Origin: Rugalucina vietnamica
Taxonomy: Eukaryota > Mollusca > Bivalvia > Lucinida > Lucinidae
Assembly (NCBI GenBank): GCA_964017185.1
Contig: OZ024875.1
Span: 24,871,456-24,935,455, forward strand
Length of the DNA stretch: 64,000 bases
Direction of reading: 5' to 3'
Position numbers and translations under genes: made by a program
In this document: piece after piece, positions 23,867-35,945 of the stretch
Layout: the number at the start of each line of letters is the position of its first letter
Position numbering within the stretch: the stretch's first letter is position 1
Notes under the pieces: generated by a model
Told to the model about the DNA's origin: nothing
Database searches by the model: none
The model's input: the letters and a program-made list of their open reading frames with translations, nothing else

Positions 23867-25528
23867 ACCAGAGGACCATTGGTCCTGAGAACGCTCACCT
23901 GAAGCCTGATCTTGGAGTATTAAGTCATTATGAAATGACCTTGACCTTGAATACTCACACACCTTTATTGACTTCACAAGTTGTCAGCATCTGCAAAGTT
24001 TCAGGTCTCAGGCTGCAATAGTTTCCAAACCCAGTGATTTCTGAGAAAACCATAATTTCAATTTTGATATTTAAATGACCTTGGGTCAAGGTCAACAAAT
24101 GACCTTGGCCTTCATTAATTACTTACCTTCATTGACTCCATTACTTGTCTGCATCTAGCAACTTTCAGGTCTCAGGCTGCAACAGTTTCCAAAATATCCA
24201 TTGTTTTCGCCTTTTCCCATGTAAAAGCCTATGTTTGACCTTGCCTTAAAATAGGTCAAGGTCATCCTAGGGTATCATTTCAACAAACTATGATGGGCTG
24301 GAGTCCCAAATGCTACATACCAAGTTTCACGTAAATCGGTTCTGGAGAAGAAGATTTTTGAGTGGTTTTTACCATAGTTGGGCATGGCGGCCATCTTCGT
24401 CATGTGACCCGAATTTCGCGATCACACTTTCGTTCCCCCTACCCATGGAGGCTCCACATATAATTTCACTTTGATTGGCCAAGCAGTTTCAGAGAAGAAG
24501 ATTTTTGAAAAGTGTGTATGGACGACAGACTGGCCAAGGTCAAGAGATGACCTTGACCTAAATTAATCACATACCTTCATCTACTCCATTGGTTGTTTGC
24601 ATCTACCACTTTTCAGGCCTCAGGCTGCAATAGTTTTCAAAAAATCCATAGTTTTCACTTTTTCCCATGTAAAAGCCTATGTTCCCAAAATTGACATTGC
24701 CATAAAATAGGTCAAGGTCATCCTATGGTCATCATTTGATCAAATTATGATGGGCTGGAGTCCCAAATGCTACATACCAAGTTTCATGAAAATCGGCCAG
24801 CCGGTTCTGGAGAAGGAGATTTTTGAGTGGTTTTTAACATATATGGGCGTGGCGGCCATCTTGGTCATGTGACCTGGATTTCGCAATCAAACTTTCGTCT
24901 CCCCTACCCATGGATGCTCCACATAAAATTTCACTTTGATTGGCCACGCAGTTTCAGAGAAGAAGATCTTTGAAAAGTGTGTATGGATGACAGACTGGCC
25001 AAGGTCAAGAGATGACCTTGACCTAAATTAATCATATACCTTCATCTACTCCATTAGTTGTTTGCATCTACCACTTTTCAGGCCTCAGGCTGCAATAGTT
25101 TTCAAAAAATCCATAGTTTTCACTTTTTCCCATGTAAAAGCCTATGTTTCCAAAATTGAAATTGCCGTAAAATAGGTCAAGGTCATCCAAAGGTCATCAT
25201 TTTATCAAACTATGATGGGCTGAAGTCCCCAATGCTACATACCAAGTTTCGTGGAAATCGGCCCACCGGTTCTGGAGAAGAAGATTTTTGAGCGGTTTTT
25301 ACCATATATGGGTGTGGCAGCCATCTTGGTCATGTGACCTGGATTTCGCGATCAAACTTGAAATGCCACTACCCAAGGAGGCTCCACATAAAATTTCAAC
25401 TAGATCGGCCAAGCGGTTTCAGAGAAGAAGATCTTTGAAATTGTGGACGACGGACGGACGACGGACGGACACCTGATCATGGCCATCCTATAAGCTAACC
25501 TTGTGAGCCTTCGGCTCAGGTGAGCTAA
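23867..25528 (+). repeat. Family A repeat, complete copy inside E1
   Basis: Starts ACCAGAGGACCATTGGTCCT, a 5' palindrome, and ends in the hairpin plus GGTGAGCTAA. It holds about three internal units, separated by GGCCAAGGTCAAGAGATGAC and a GACGGACG tract near the 3' end. No target duplication is evident. Confidence 0.9.
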
Positions 25529-26084
25529 AAATTCCAAACTGAACTTCCTGATCAGCGTATTTCGTTATATAGTACAATCAACTGGTCTGCTCTTCCTCAA
25601 AGCATAACAAGTTTTCTTCAAAGCTAGACCCCCTTCTTCATCGCTTATCACGCCACTTCATAGCATATCCATTATTTTCCAATTACAGATATATTAATAA
25701 TTTATGGTCACAAATTATTAGTCATAACAAAATGTTTGGAAGAAAATGGACGCATTGCATAAGTTGGAAAACAAAGTTATGCGGTGTGTTTGTGTTGAAA
25801 ATCTAGCACACAACCTAAAAACGCATGTGTTGCACTCACCTCAAAACATGCTATGTTTTTAGCAGATCGGCTGGAGATGAAAGAAGCTAGATAAATTATC
25901 CACATCATGTTATTCTCCAATTTTTGAAAGATGTCTTAAAATAGGAGTAATTTATAATAAAACAAGAGAACACGATGTCACTTACACGTTTTGAACCCCG
26001 CAGCTGCATAGTGTGAGGTACCGAAAATGAATTTATTATCATTGCATTTTGCTATGAAAGAGCTGGATTGGTGGCCGTGTATAT

Positions 26085-26650
26085 GAAGTACCCTTTTTAA
26101 TATGTGAAATTTATGAATGCAATGTGAACTTGAAGGAAGCCAGAACAATTTCACCTCCTTTCTGTTTCACTGCCAGTTGTCAAAAGGGACAATCTTTGAG
26201 AAAAGAAATAATTTTGAGCTGTTTTATGGTTTCCCATACTGAGCCACAACATTAAAACATTCATCACCATTGCCTCTCTTAACATTTGTATGGGTGCATA
26301 TTCTTGTTACATTATTTTGAATCAATCCAACCTTTGGCTAATATTAATGTTGTGGGGGTGGCATTAAACGGATTTAATAGGATTTTTTAAAAACATAATG
26401 GACAATTAATCTTGCAACCCACAAATCTATGAACAGATCGATTGGTAAACAGTTCAATATAAGCCTTGTCACAGGAAAATTTTGTACATGTCATTCAGGT
26501 TTCCATCCAATCAATCTGCTTATCCAGGTATACTTTCAACCTGAGGTTTCAAACAAACTGTGTGCTGAGTATGGTATTGAAGAGTGCTGATGGTATACTG
26601 ATGTGGCCTATATAAAGAAGACATAATGTATCTGAAAGCTCTAGTATAAT
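26085..26650. other. Intronic sequence without recognisable feature
   Basis: Lies between E1 and the 26.66 kb foldback; no repeat partner or exon seen. Confidence 0.4.
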
Positions 26651-26654
26651 ATTA

Positions 26655-27430
26655 TAGGGTTACTGCACTGATATGGGTGAATATTGTCCCGAGTTGGGAT
26701 ATCTAAGGACGCGAGCTTGCGAGTGGTCATAGATATCCCAACGAGGGACAATATTCAATGATATCAGTGCAATAACCCTTTTATTATATAGCTATAAAAT
26801 ATTTACTTCTCATTTTTATATTTTTGTTGATTGTTAATATTAAAAAAATGCTGTCATCCTGTAATATTATCTCTTTCGCAGCTTTGAATTACTTCAAGGA
26901 AATGAACTTTATAAGCCATAGGCTTTCATTCTGATCCTAATTTATACTGTATGTATTTATATGTGTTGCTTATTTGCTTGAGTTCAAAGTAGACTAGTTT
27001 AAACCAAAAAAAATGAAAATTTAATGGGAAGGCAGCCACAATATCCATGAGTGATATCATTTTTGCACAAGTGCAATATCAAATGATATCATTTTTGCAC
27101 TGTTACTATTCTGAAGCATATTTTGCAATAAAATCATTTATATATCCGACATTTAATTTCTTCTTTTGACTTTAATTACTTAAATCTGCAAGTGTCACAC
27201 TTCAGTTGACATTTCATTCCGCTATGATGTCATTTTACGCGTGACGTCAGATAAAGATGACGTCATCAGAGTTGATGTCCCAAATTTACAACTTTCAACA
27301 ATGGCTGCATAATGTCAAGTAAAAAAATTGTCAATTCTTTACAGAAAGATTTTTTCACTTTTAACAAAGTGTGCAATATCATGAAAGTGTGCCGATATTG
27401 TCTGATATCTGCACACTTGTTACTCGGCTT
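26655..27430. mobile_element. Candidate foldback element with TGCACTGATATC motifs
   Basis: A strong hairpin at 26660-26780 pairs GAATATTGTCCCGAGTTGGG and GATATCTA with their complements. Diverged ends GGTTACTGCACTGATAT (left) and, inverted, GAGTAACAAGTGTGCAGATA (right) suggest terminal repeats. Variants of GCACTGATATC recur at 26664, 26758, 27070, 27090 and 27395. No target duplication was established. Confidence 0.5.
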
Positions 27431-27604
27431 TTATCACTATGTTTTAATCATTTGATATTTATAGCTACATGTATATAATAAATATATTTATCATATGTTT
27501 ACTATAAAATATGTTCTTTTTGCATATGCGATACAGACAAGAGTTACATTCACGTATCGCGGCACAGTATCTCGAAAGCCGTATCCGTTCAAAAATTGAT
27601 AAAA

Positions 27605-27690
27605 CCCATATCACTCCCTTGGGAGAAAAAGCCATATCACCAAATGATTGGCTCACATACCCATGTGACCCATATCATCCCTAGGGAGAA
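27605..27690. repeat. Local tandem duplication that reveals an empty site
   Basis: A unit (CCCATATCA.TCCCT.GGGAGA, AAAGCC.TATCACCAAATG, ATTGGCT) occurs intact at about 27606-27654. It occurs again split by a family A copy: its left half at 27669-27689 and its right half at 29181-29208. Confidence 0.75.
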
Positions 27691-29180
27691 CCAGAGGACC
27701 AATGGTCCTGTAAACGCTCACCTGAGATCTGCTACATATGCCAATAAACATGTTTGAATATTATGGTATTTAGCCCCAGTGCAGGGGCAGATGAAGCCCT
27801 TGGTCCATTTTTTTTTCAGAATAATCAATATTCTGTCCAACTGCCAATTTCTATTTTATATATTCCCTTCAAATGACATGTTAACAGTTTTCCCCATTCA
27901 AATGCATTGGCAACCTATGTTGACCTTGTCGTCAAATAGGTCAAGGTCACCACAGGGTCATGATTTATATACACATTGTAGTACTTTAACCATCAATGCT
28001 TCATGCCAAGTTTCTTTGAAATCAGTCCACTGGTTTCTCCGAAGAAGATTTTTGAAGGGTTTTTACCATATATGGGCATGGCGGCCATCTTGGTCATATG
28101 ACCTAGATTATTTATATACACATTGGTTACCCCATCCTATAGATGCTTCACATAAAATTTGGCTTTGATTGGCCAAGTGGTTTCAGAGGAGAAGATGTTT
28201 GAATATTATGGAAATAAACATGTATACTGCCACAGGGTGGGGGCACATGAGCTCCTGGGGACCAATCTTTTTCAGAATCATTAATATTCAGTCCTACTGT
28301 GCATTTCCTGCAAGATTTTCACTTTAAATGACATTTCAAAAGTTTTCCCCATTCAAATGCATTGGCGACCTATGTTGACCTTGCCGTAAAATAGGTCAAG
28401 GTCATCACAGGGTCATGATTTATATATACATTGTAGTACTTGAGTCATTTATACTTCATGCCAAGTTTCGGTCGACCGGTTCCTGAGAAGAAGATTTTTG
28501 AAGGGTTTTTACCATATATGGGCATGGCGGCCATCTTGGTCATGTGACCTGGATTATTTATATACACATTGATTACCCCATCCTATAGATGCTTCATATA
28601 AAATTTGGCTTTGATTGGCCAAGCGGTTTCAGAGAAGAAGATGTTTGAATATTATGGAGATATATTGCCCCGGGGTGGGGGCATATGAGCCCCTGGGGTC
28701 CATTTTTTTCAGAATCATATATATTCAGTCCTACTGCCCATTTCCTGCAAGACTTTCACTTTAAATGACATTTTAAAAATTTTCCCCATTCAAATGCATT
28801 GGCAACCTATGTTGACCTTGCCATAAAATAGGTCAAGGTCATCACAGGGTCATGATTTATATATACATTGTGGACCTTGAGTCCCTTATGCTACATGCCA
28901 AATTTCAAGATCCTAGGCCTTTGGGTTCTGGAGAAGAAGATTTTTAAAGGTTTTTACCATATATGGGCATGGCAGCCATCTTGGTCATGTGACCTGGATT
29001 ATTTATATACACATTAGTTCCCCATTCTTATAGATGCTTCATACAAAATTTGGCTTTGATTGGCCAAGTGGTTTCAGAGGAAAAGATCTTTGAAATTGGT
29101 GGACGACGATGACGGACGGACGCCAGATCATGGCCATCCTATAAGCTCACCTTGTGAGCCTTACGGCTCAGGTGAGCTAA
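27690..29180 (+). repeat. Family A repeat, complete copy with visible empty site
   Basis: Runs from ACCAGAGGACCAATGG to CAGGTGAGCTAA. Because the target is a tandem duplication, the uninterrupted site (GGGAGAAAAAGCC) can be read beside it. It indicates insertion into an A-run with no obvious target duplication. Confidence 0.9.
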
Positions 29181-29404
29181 AAAGCCGTATCACCAAATGA
29201 TTGGCTAATAAAATTATATTCGGAGCACTCGGCTCCTATTGTATTGAGTTCAGTAGGTAGTGTACCGCAGGCATGTTAGATTTGTTTGGATTTTGGTTTT
29301 ATGTCACAGGCAACAGTATTTTGTCATGTCGAGACGAATTTTCGATTTGTGCTAATGCGTAAATAATATGCCCTCTACTGCAGGATTTGGCGGTATGTCA
29401 AAAT

Positions 29405-29425
29405 GAATAAATAAAATAAAACAAA

Positions 29426-29494
<69 letters not shown>

Positions 29495-29496
29495 GG
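29405..29496. repeat. Microsatellites (AAAT)n and (GAAA)n
   Basis: About twelve AAAT units followed directly by eight GAAA units. Confidence 0.95.
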
Positions 29497-29779
29497 AAAA
29501 AATGGTCATGAATTAAAATATATGATAAAAAGATTACGATATGACAATTTTTATATCGTACCCACGTATCAACCCTCGAATCCCGTATCAGGATATTCAG
29601 AAGTTCAAAGGGATATGCATTCTGCTGGTGGTGGTTGTGAACTGCTGGTAGTCACATGTTGCAAATCAACTTGGGGCAGTTCCACCAACTGCTCCCCCTT
29701 CTCACCAGCCGCAATGTGCCACATCTGACAATACTTCATGTATATTCAACTTGTGTATGTGTACATGCTGCAGAAACAT

Positions 29780-30475
29780 GGACCGTGACAATGGCTCCAC
29801 TAGTGGCTCAATGCACAGCTGGACTGTGACTGTGGCTCTACTAGGGGCTCAATGCACAGCTGGACCTAGACTGTGGCTCTACTAGTGGCTCAATGCACAG
29901 CTGGACCGTGACTGTGGCTCTACTAGTGGCTCAATGCACAGCTGGACCGTGACTGTGGCTCCACTAGTGGCTCAATGCACAGCTGGACTGTGACTGTGGC
30001 TCTACTAGTGGCTCAATGCACAGCTGGACCGTGACTGTGGCTCCACTAGTGGCTCAATGCACAGCTGGACTGTGACTGTGGCTCCACTAGTTGCTAAAGG
30101 CACAGCTGGACCGTGACTGTGGCTCCACTAGTGGCTCAATGCACAACTGGACCATGACTGTGGCTCCTCTAGTGGCGCAATGCACAGCTGGACTGTGACT
30201 GTGGCTCTACTAGTGGCTCAATGGACAGCTGGACCGTGACTGTGGCTCCACTAGTGGCTCAATGCACAGCTGGACTGTGACTGTGGCTCCACTAGTGGCT
30301 AAAGGCACAGCTGGACTGTGACTGTGGCTCCACTAGTGGCTCAATGCACAGCTGGACTGTGACTGTGGCTCCACTAGTGGCTAAAGGCACAGCTGGACTG
30401 TGACTGTGGCTCTACTAGTGGCTCATGTACAGCTGGACCATGACTGTGGCGCCAACAGTGGCTCAATGCACTGTT
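29780..30475. repeat. 41-bp minisatellite, ~17 copies
   Basis: Head-to-tail units of 41 bp reading GGACYGTGACTGTGGCTC, YACTAGTGGCTCAATGCA, CAGCT. Two sub-variants alternate (CTCAATG and CTAAAGG) with sporadic substitutions. 41 is not a multiple of three and all frames are interrupted, so it is not coding. Confidence 0.95.
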
Positions 30476-30479
30476 GGGT

Positions 30480-31440
30480 GTACTTCAAGATTTTAATGTG
30501 GTATTTCACTCCAGCATGATGGGATGGTTTGGGGCTTATGTAATGCCCAGCAAAGGCTGGGCAGCTAAAGTATGTAATCTAATTAACATAAGTTGCACAG
30601 CAGAGATCCAGGAAATCAAGGCAAACATGGGATAACAGTGTTGTTGAATGACATAGCTTGCACAGTGTGGAGAAGAAAACTTGTCAGACATGTCTAACCC
30701 TCAGGGAAGAGCAATGAACAGATAATGACATCTCATGCAATGACTTCTTATACATGACCATTTAAGAGGTACAAAGCTTGAAGCACTATACAACTTTAAA
30801 CTGTGTTGATGTTAAGTTGTTTTTAAAATTATGAATTTTTCATGAATACATATGTTGAAGATATTATATTCACAAGAATTGTGACGCTCAGGGGGACCCT
30901 TTAATGGAGAACTAACATTGAAGAATCAGTCTTCCTTATTTCCTAACACATTTTGTTTTTAGCTGTGAATGCTTGTTTCATAGAATTTACACTGGCATTA
31001 ACCATGTTAAACAGTGACCCTTGTATTACAATACCTAGAGGTTAACCACTCCTGCCATATCAGAATTCTACTGACATGCCATGGTGCATTTTATTATCAT
31101 CTCCTAGTTCAGAGTTTATTATCAGACTTTAATTAAACCCTCATATATTCGTTCAGATCCAATGTACATTAAAGAGAATAAGATCAATAGTTTAATGATT
31201 CCTACAATCTGAATCAATTTTGTCACTCAACAAACATTGGATATTGATGCAGCTTTAATTTATCTGTTGGAGAGACTGAACCAGTTTCTCAACTTCAGTC
31301 ATGGGAACATGACACATGGACAAGGAAGAACATGACTTTCCATATTTAAACATGCTTATCACCGGGGCTTATCAGTCCATCCCATTCATAATACAAGAAA
31401 ACCATGGAGGTCAATGTCACACCTGCATTGCGAAAAACAA
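30480..31440. other. Intronic sequence without recognisable feature
   Basis: AT-rich; no exon or repeat partner found within the window. Confidence 0.4.
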
Positions 31441-31449
31441 CTAAGTGAG

Positions 31450-32380
31450 AATATATGTAAGATCAAGGGCATAGGGTCAAGGTGCATGCATGAATGTCAA
31501 TGAAAATACTAAGCCAGGTTTTAGGCTGTTGTAGAGAAATACATGGCATAAAATGACAGACCATGAAATATAGGTCAAGGGCACCCGGTCAAGGTGCCCG
31601 CTTGAAAGGTATGTCATACAGTCAAGGACAATTACTATGAAGATTAAGTCACTTTCCTACTTACAGATACAATTCCTACAAAAACAACAACAAAAAAAAC
31701 AAACAAAAAAAACAGGTCAATGTGCTTAGTTGAAGAGTATGTCAAGGACTATTACAATGTAGGGGTTTCATGCTTACAGCTTACACTTAAGTTCTAGACT
31801 CAATGCATGTGTAAATTTTTACTTACGGTGCAGTCCGGTAACATTGCACACCTAAGGTATTTCATGCCATGTCTGACATCAAATATAAACACTGACTAAC
31901 ATCACTTACCACGAGACATTTTAGCGATTCAATGATAAAAATATCATAATGTAAAATGCTAGCAATTTTTGTCAGCTTTAGAAATATTGATGGGTTAAAC
32001 ATATGCACCCTCTTAAAAAAATTGGAGGCAATTTGTCCCCTAACAGTGCGCACTGCTAAATCAAATGTATATGTTATTGCAACCTGTAATCCATCCGAAG
32101 CAGTTGTATTTCTGACAATACATATGACACCCATGTGACAAATTGCAAACATAAAAGTTAAAAGAAAATCATGCTGTGTATGATGGCACAAAAATGTCAC
32201 CACACATAATTACTATGGGTTCATTTTTACAAAGTTGATGAACCTTGAAATATAGGCCAAAGGCACTGGGTCAAGGTGCGTGATTGAACAGTATGACATG
32301 AAAAATGACTGCAGGGTTTCATGCTGACGGATGGATGGATGAACAGGTGGACAGAGAGCTGAACTCTACATCACAACCTG
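31450..32380 (+). repeat. Degenerate tandem repeat with GGTCAAGGTGC motifs
   Basis: Three to four diverged units share AGGTCAAGGGCAC.GGTCAA, GGTGC.TG.TTGAA and TATGTCA, and the region ends in a GGATGGATGG tract. The plan recalls family A (GGTCA motifs, terminal short tandem tract), but sequence similarity is weak. Confidence 0.5.
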
Positions 32381-32604
32381 CTATAAGCATATGCGATAGT
32401 AAATCAATACCGTTTGATGTAGAAGCTGGACCTGTTAAATTTCTGCAAATGTATATGATAAACCATTAATTCAATTCAAGTGCTTTCAGTCTGTGTCTGG
32501 CTGTCAGCTTTCACACTGCAGCATAGTTCTGACTGCATTGGACTTGTCAAATACCGGGGCAAGCTCTGAAATGTGTAAACTAGTGCATTCATACAAGCCT
32601 AATC

Positions 32605-32750
32605 AGGGCTGGGGTAATCGTAATTTATAATCGTAATCAGCTGTAATCGATTACAGATTTTGAAGTAATCAGTTGTTATCAGTAATTGGTCATTTTTCTG
32701 ATTACAAGTAATTTAATTTAATCCCCCCCCCGCCACCCCCCCCCCCCCCA
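32605..32750. repeat. TAATC-rich segment and C/A homopolymers
   Basis: CAGGGCTGGGGTAATCGTAA followed by many GTAATC motifs resembles one terminus of an hAT-type repeat; no second end was found. C-runs and an A-run follow at about 32723-32759. Confidence 0.3.
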
Positions 32751-33228
32751 AAAAAAAAAGGATATAATTCACGAAACTTGTCTTTCTCATCTGCAATGGC
32801 ACAGGCAAAGGATGTTTTGTAAATTACAGTTATAAAATGAAATGAACATCACAAACTTATTTGATATACATTTTGATGCCATTTGCAGTCAGATATGGAG
32901 ACTGCATATTCACTGAACATTTACATTATCCCCCTAAGCTACAAATCATTTTTAATACAGCAATCACAGGCAGCTATATTCAAGCATTTCAACAGCCTGC
33001 AACTTAATGATTCTTCTAAAGCTCAGTCTAATCCACGAATTAAGATTATATAGTGGCTGTGTCACTTAAATTGGCTTGTTGGTCTATTGAAAAGAAAGGT
33101 TGCTCAGGGTGTGAACAATTTCTTTTGTTATATGCTGATGAATTAATTTGATTATGCATTTGAGTCAAACAAATGAGAGATTTACCTGTGACCACCCTGT
33201 ACAAACTGTTAACAATCAAGATATGCAT

Positions 33229-33415
33229 TAAAAGGTACAAGTAGGCAAAGATCAGGAAAATGCGCAATCAGAAAAAGATTCCCACTCCAAAAACTGAGGT
33301 GGGAAAAAACAAAACTAACAATCAGGTACTTATACCATGAAACATATCGTAAGCCGAATTAGCAGCTATTTTCCCAATAGGTGGCCACTCAGTTACCTTA
33401 ACTTAACTAAAATTA
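33229..33415. repeat. Dispersed repeat shared with 60868-61042
   Basis: About 180 bp beginning AAAGGTACAAGTAGGCAAAG and including CCCAATAGGTGGCCACTCAG is repeated with small changes at 60868-61042. Here it runs on toward the mobile-element-like frame at 33.8-34.2 kb and may be part of the same element. Confidence 0.8.
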
Positions 33416-33854
33416 TGAAAACATACATAAGGCGCCAACAGCACAAAAAATTTTTAAACACCAAGACATAAAACAAAAAGAACCACCACAGAAGTATCGA
33501 CTTGGAACGATCAGTAACACAAAGTTACTGGCGGGCTTAAACCGGTTTTACAGGTACCTAACCTCACCCTCAGCTTCTGCAGTGGTTCATAACATTTAGT
33601 TAGTTCTTCGGTCCTCGTGGTGAATCTCTAACTAGTCAATGAATAATCAAGAACAAACAAACAAATCATGATAAACATCCTGATGAATCAAAAACCAGGA
33701 CTCACAGATTGAGTAAGCTGCCCGACGATGGAGATCCCTGGGCGCCGAATAACCTACTAACTCCGGAGCAAAAGAAAAACACCAGTTAGACCCCGGTGGG
33801 CCAAGCAACAGACAAGAAGCTCCAGTCCCAACCAACTAAAACGAAAATCGGGGC

Positions 33855-34172
33855 CATCATAGAGTCTGACGCCCGACCCACCGGCGTGCAATTAAAGAAG
33901 GCAGTGTAGTCATCAACCATGATTGGGTTAAAAACTAAGCATGCAGACTGTCGCATCACATTCAAGTTATAACCTATACGTCTGTAACGTGTTATGATTT
34001 TTCTGAACTGAAAAGAAAAATCATTTATTCCTTTAAGTTTCTTAAATTTGTAAACCAAGTCACCATAAAATTCAGGTTCCGAAAGGCCCTCACTTAAAAG
34101 CATCTTTAACCCAACATTATATTTGGAAATCAATTCATAGTGTCTACAAATGGGACATGTTAAGTTAACCAA
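33855..34172 (-). pseudogene. Mobile-element-derived reading frame (unclassified)
   Basis: An open minus-strand frame encodes MVNLTCPICRHYELISKYN, then LLSEGLSEPEFYGDLVYKF, IITRYRRIGYNLNVMRQSA and NPIMVDDYTAFFNCTPVG. The C..C..H start and the GLSEPEFYGDLVYK block look like conserved protein. I associate this pattern with retroelement-linked hypothetical proteins of invertebrates, possibly DIRS-like. No reverse transcriptase or recombinase motif is present in the fragment. The sense beyond NCTPVGRASDSM is doubtful. It lies in TRPV intron 1, next to a repeat shared with 60.9 kb, which supports mobile origin. Confidence 0.4.
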
Positions 34173-34243
34173 AGATCATTAAGTTAGTGAAGTAAACCAA
34201 AGTTTTAGCTTCTTACAATTTGGTTTTAAAGGCTAAGGGCTTG

Positions 34244-35945
34244 TTAGCTCACCTGAGCTGAAGGCTCATAGGTGAGCTTATAGTATACCCATGCTCCTGC
34301 GTCTGTCCGTCGTCCATCATCCGTCCGTCGTCCGTCCGTCGTCCGTCCGTCGTCCACAATTTCAAAGATCTTCTTCTCTGAAACCGCTGGGCCGATTGTT
34401 CTCATATTACACATACACCATCTACAGGTAGGGGGAAAGAATAATTGTGTGTTTTGTTTTGATCGGATAAGGACTCTGGTTGCTATTGGCAACTTATGCT
34501 TCCCATAGACTTATAATGGAAAAAAGTGAAAATTGCTAGTTTTTGCTGTCTTGTTGGTGATATTTGAATTTTGTTTTTGCAGAAATGTTTATTGAGTAGT
34601 CCTCTATGTTTCATATGACTTTTGTCCTAATCCTTCATTTTGATTGGTTGCAGGGGCCCCATATAGGGCAAAATTTCGAAAAACATTCAAAAATCTTCTT
34701 CTCAGAAACTGTCAAAGGGATGAAGCCTATACTTTGTATACATGTTCCTGACAGTGGCCTCTACATAATTTTGTTTTTTATTCCAGGTGGATAAGAACTC
34801 TGGTTGCTATGGCAACTTAAAGTTTCCATAGACTTATAATGTGAAAAGTGGAAATCAGCTATTTTTCTGCTAAAATTGCAGACATTTGAATTTTGTTTTT
34901 GCAGAAATGTTTATTGAGTAGTGTTTGACGTTTCTTGCGAGTTTTGTCCTAATCCTTTATTTTGATTGGTTGCTGGGGCCCCATAAAGGGCAAAATTTTG
35001 AAGAAAAAAAAATATTCAAAAATCTTCTCCTCAGAAACTGTCAAGTGGATGAATCCTGCACTTTGTATACATGTTCCTGACAAAAGCCTCTACATAATTT
35101 GTGTTTTTTATTCCAGTCGGATAAGAACTCTGGTTGCTATGGTAACTTTAATTTTCCACAGACTTATAATGGGAAAAGTGGAAATTAGCTATTTTTTGAA
35201 AACTATTGCAGCCTGGGATCTGAAAAGTGGTAGATGCAAACAACTAATGGATTAAATGAAGGTATATGATTAATTTAGGTCAAGGTCATCTCTTGACCTT
35301 GGCTGGTCTGTCGTCCATACACACTTTTCAAAGATTTTTTTCTCTGAAACCACAAGGTTGGCCAATCAAAGCCAAATTTTACATGAAGCATCTATAGGAA
35401 GTGAGAACTAATGTGTATATTAATAATCCAGGTCACATGACCAAGATGGCCGCCATGCCCATATATGGTAAAAACCCTTAAAATATCTTCTTCTCCAGAA
35501 CCGGTGAACCGTTTTTCAACGAAACTTTGCATGAAGTATGGATGACTCGAGTACAACAATGTAAATAAAACATGACCCTGTGGTGACCTTGACCTATCTT
35601 ATGGCAAGGTCAACATAGGTCATCAATGCATTTGAATGGGGAAAACTTTTAAAATGTCATTTTAAGTGTAAGTCTTGCAGGAAATGGGCAGTAGGACTGA
35701 AATTTAATGATTCTGAAAAAAAAAATGGACCCCAGGGGCTCATCTGCTTTTAAAATGTTATTTGAAGGGGAAAATCAGCAGGAAATTGGCAAATGGACAG
35801 AATATTGATTATTCTGAAAAAAGAAAATGGCCCAAGGGCTTCATCTGCTCCTGCACTGGGGTTAAATACCATAATATTCAAATATGTTTATTGGTATATG
35901 AAGCAGATCTCAGGTGAGCGTTTACAGGACCATTGGTCCTCTGGT
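34244..35945 (-). repeat. Family A repeat, complete inverted copy
   Basis: The reverse complement runs from ACCAGAGGACCAATGG (right end) to GGTGAGCTAA (left end, TTAGCTCACCTGAG at 34244). The 3' portion (34470-35160) holds a private tandem pair of about 326 bp containing TGAATTTTGTTTTTGCAGAA. CGTCCGTC repeats are at 34300-34355. Confidence 0.85.

Larger units (their letters stand above)
17817..26079. mobile_element. Long-TIR element E1 (8.26 kb with insertions), 5-bp TSD TATAT
   Basis: Inverted arms of about 525 bp (17817-18341 and 25551-26079) start CACGGCCACCAATCCAGCTC. Exact 5-bp duplications TATAT flank it (17812-17816, 26080-26084). Subtracting the 4.6 kb transposon and the family A copy leaves an original element of about 2 kb with no recognisable transposase. 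It sits in TRPV intron 1. Confidence 0.85.

Noticed and set aside
18889-25564. CTGATCAGCGTATTT direct repeat as a target duplication of the 4.6 kb element
   Set aside because: It does not abut the element ends; the TA duplication at 18942 and 23569 fits exactly and also holds for copy 2.
27236-27270. Paired TGACGTCA motifs as a CRE promoter
   Set aside because: Two CRE-like sites are present, but no transcription unit is recognisable nearby; chance or element sequence is likelier.
29780-30475. Regularly spaced repeat resembling a CRISPR array
   Set aside because: Units are contiguous with no unique spacers, and the organism is eukaryotic; it is a minisatellite.
31862-32203. 113-codon minus-strand open frame
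   Set aside because: Low-complexity composition, no splice context and lies in a degenerate repeat.
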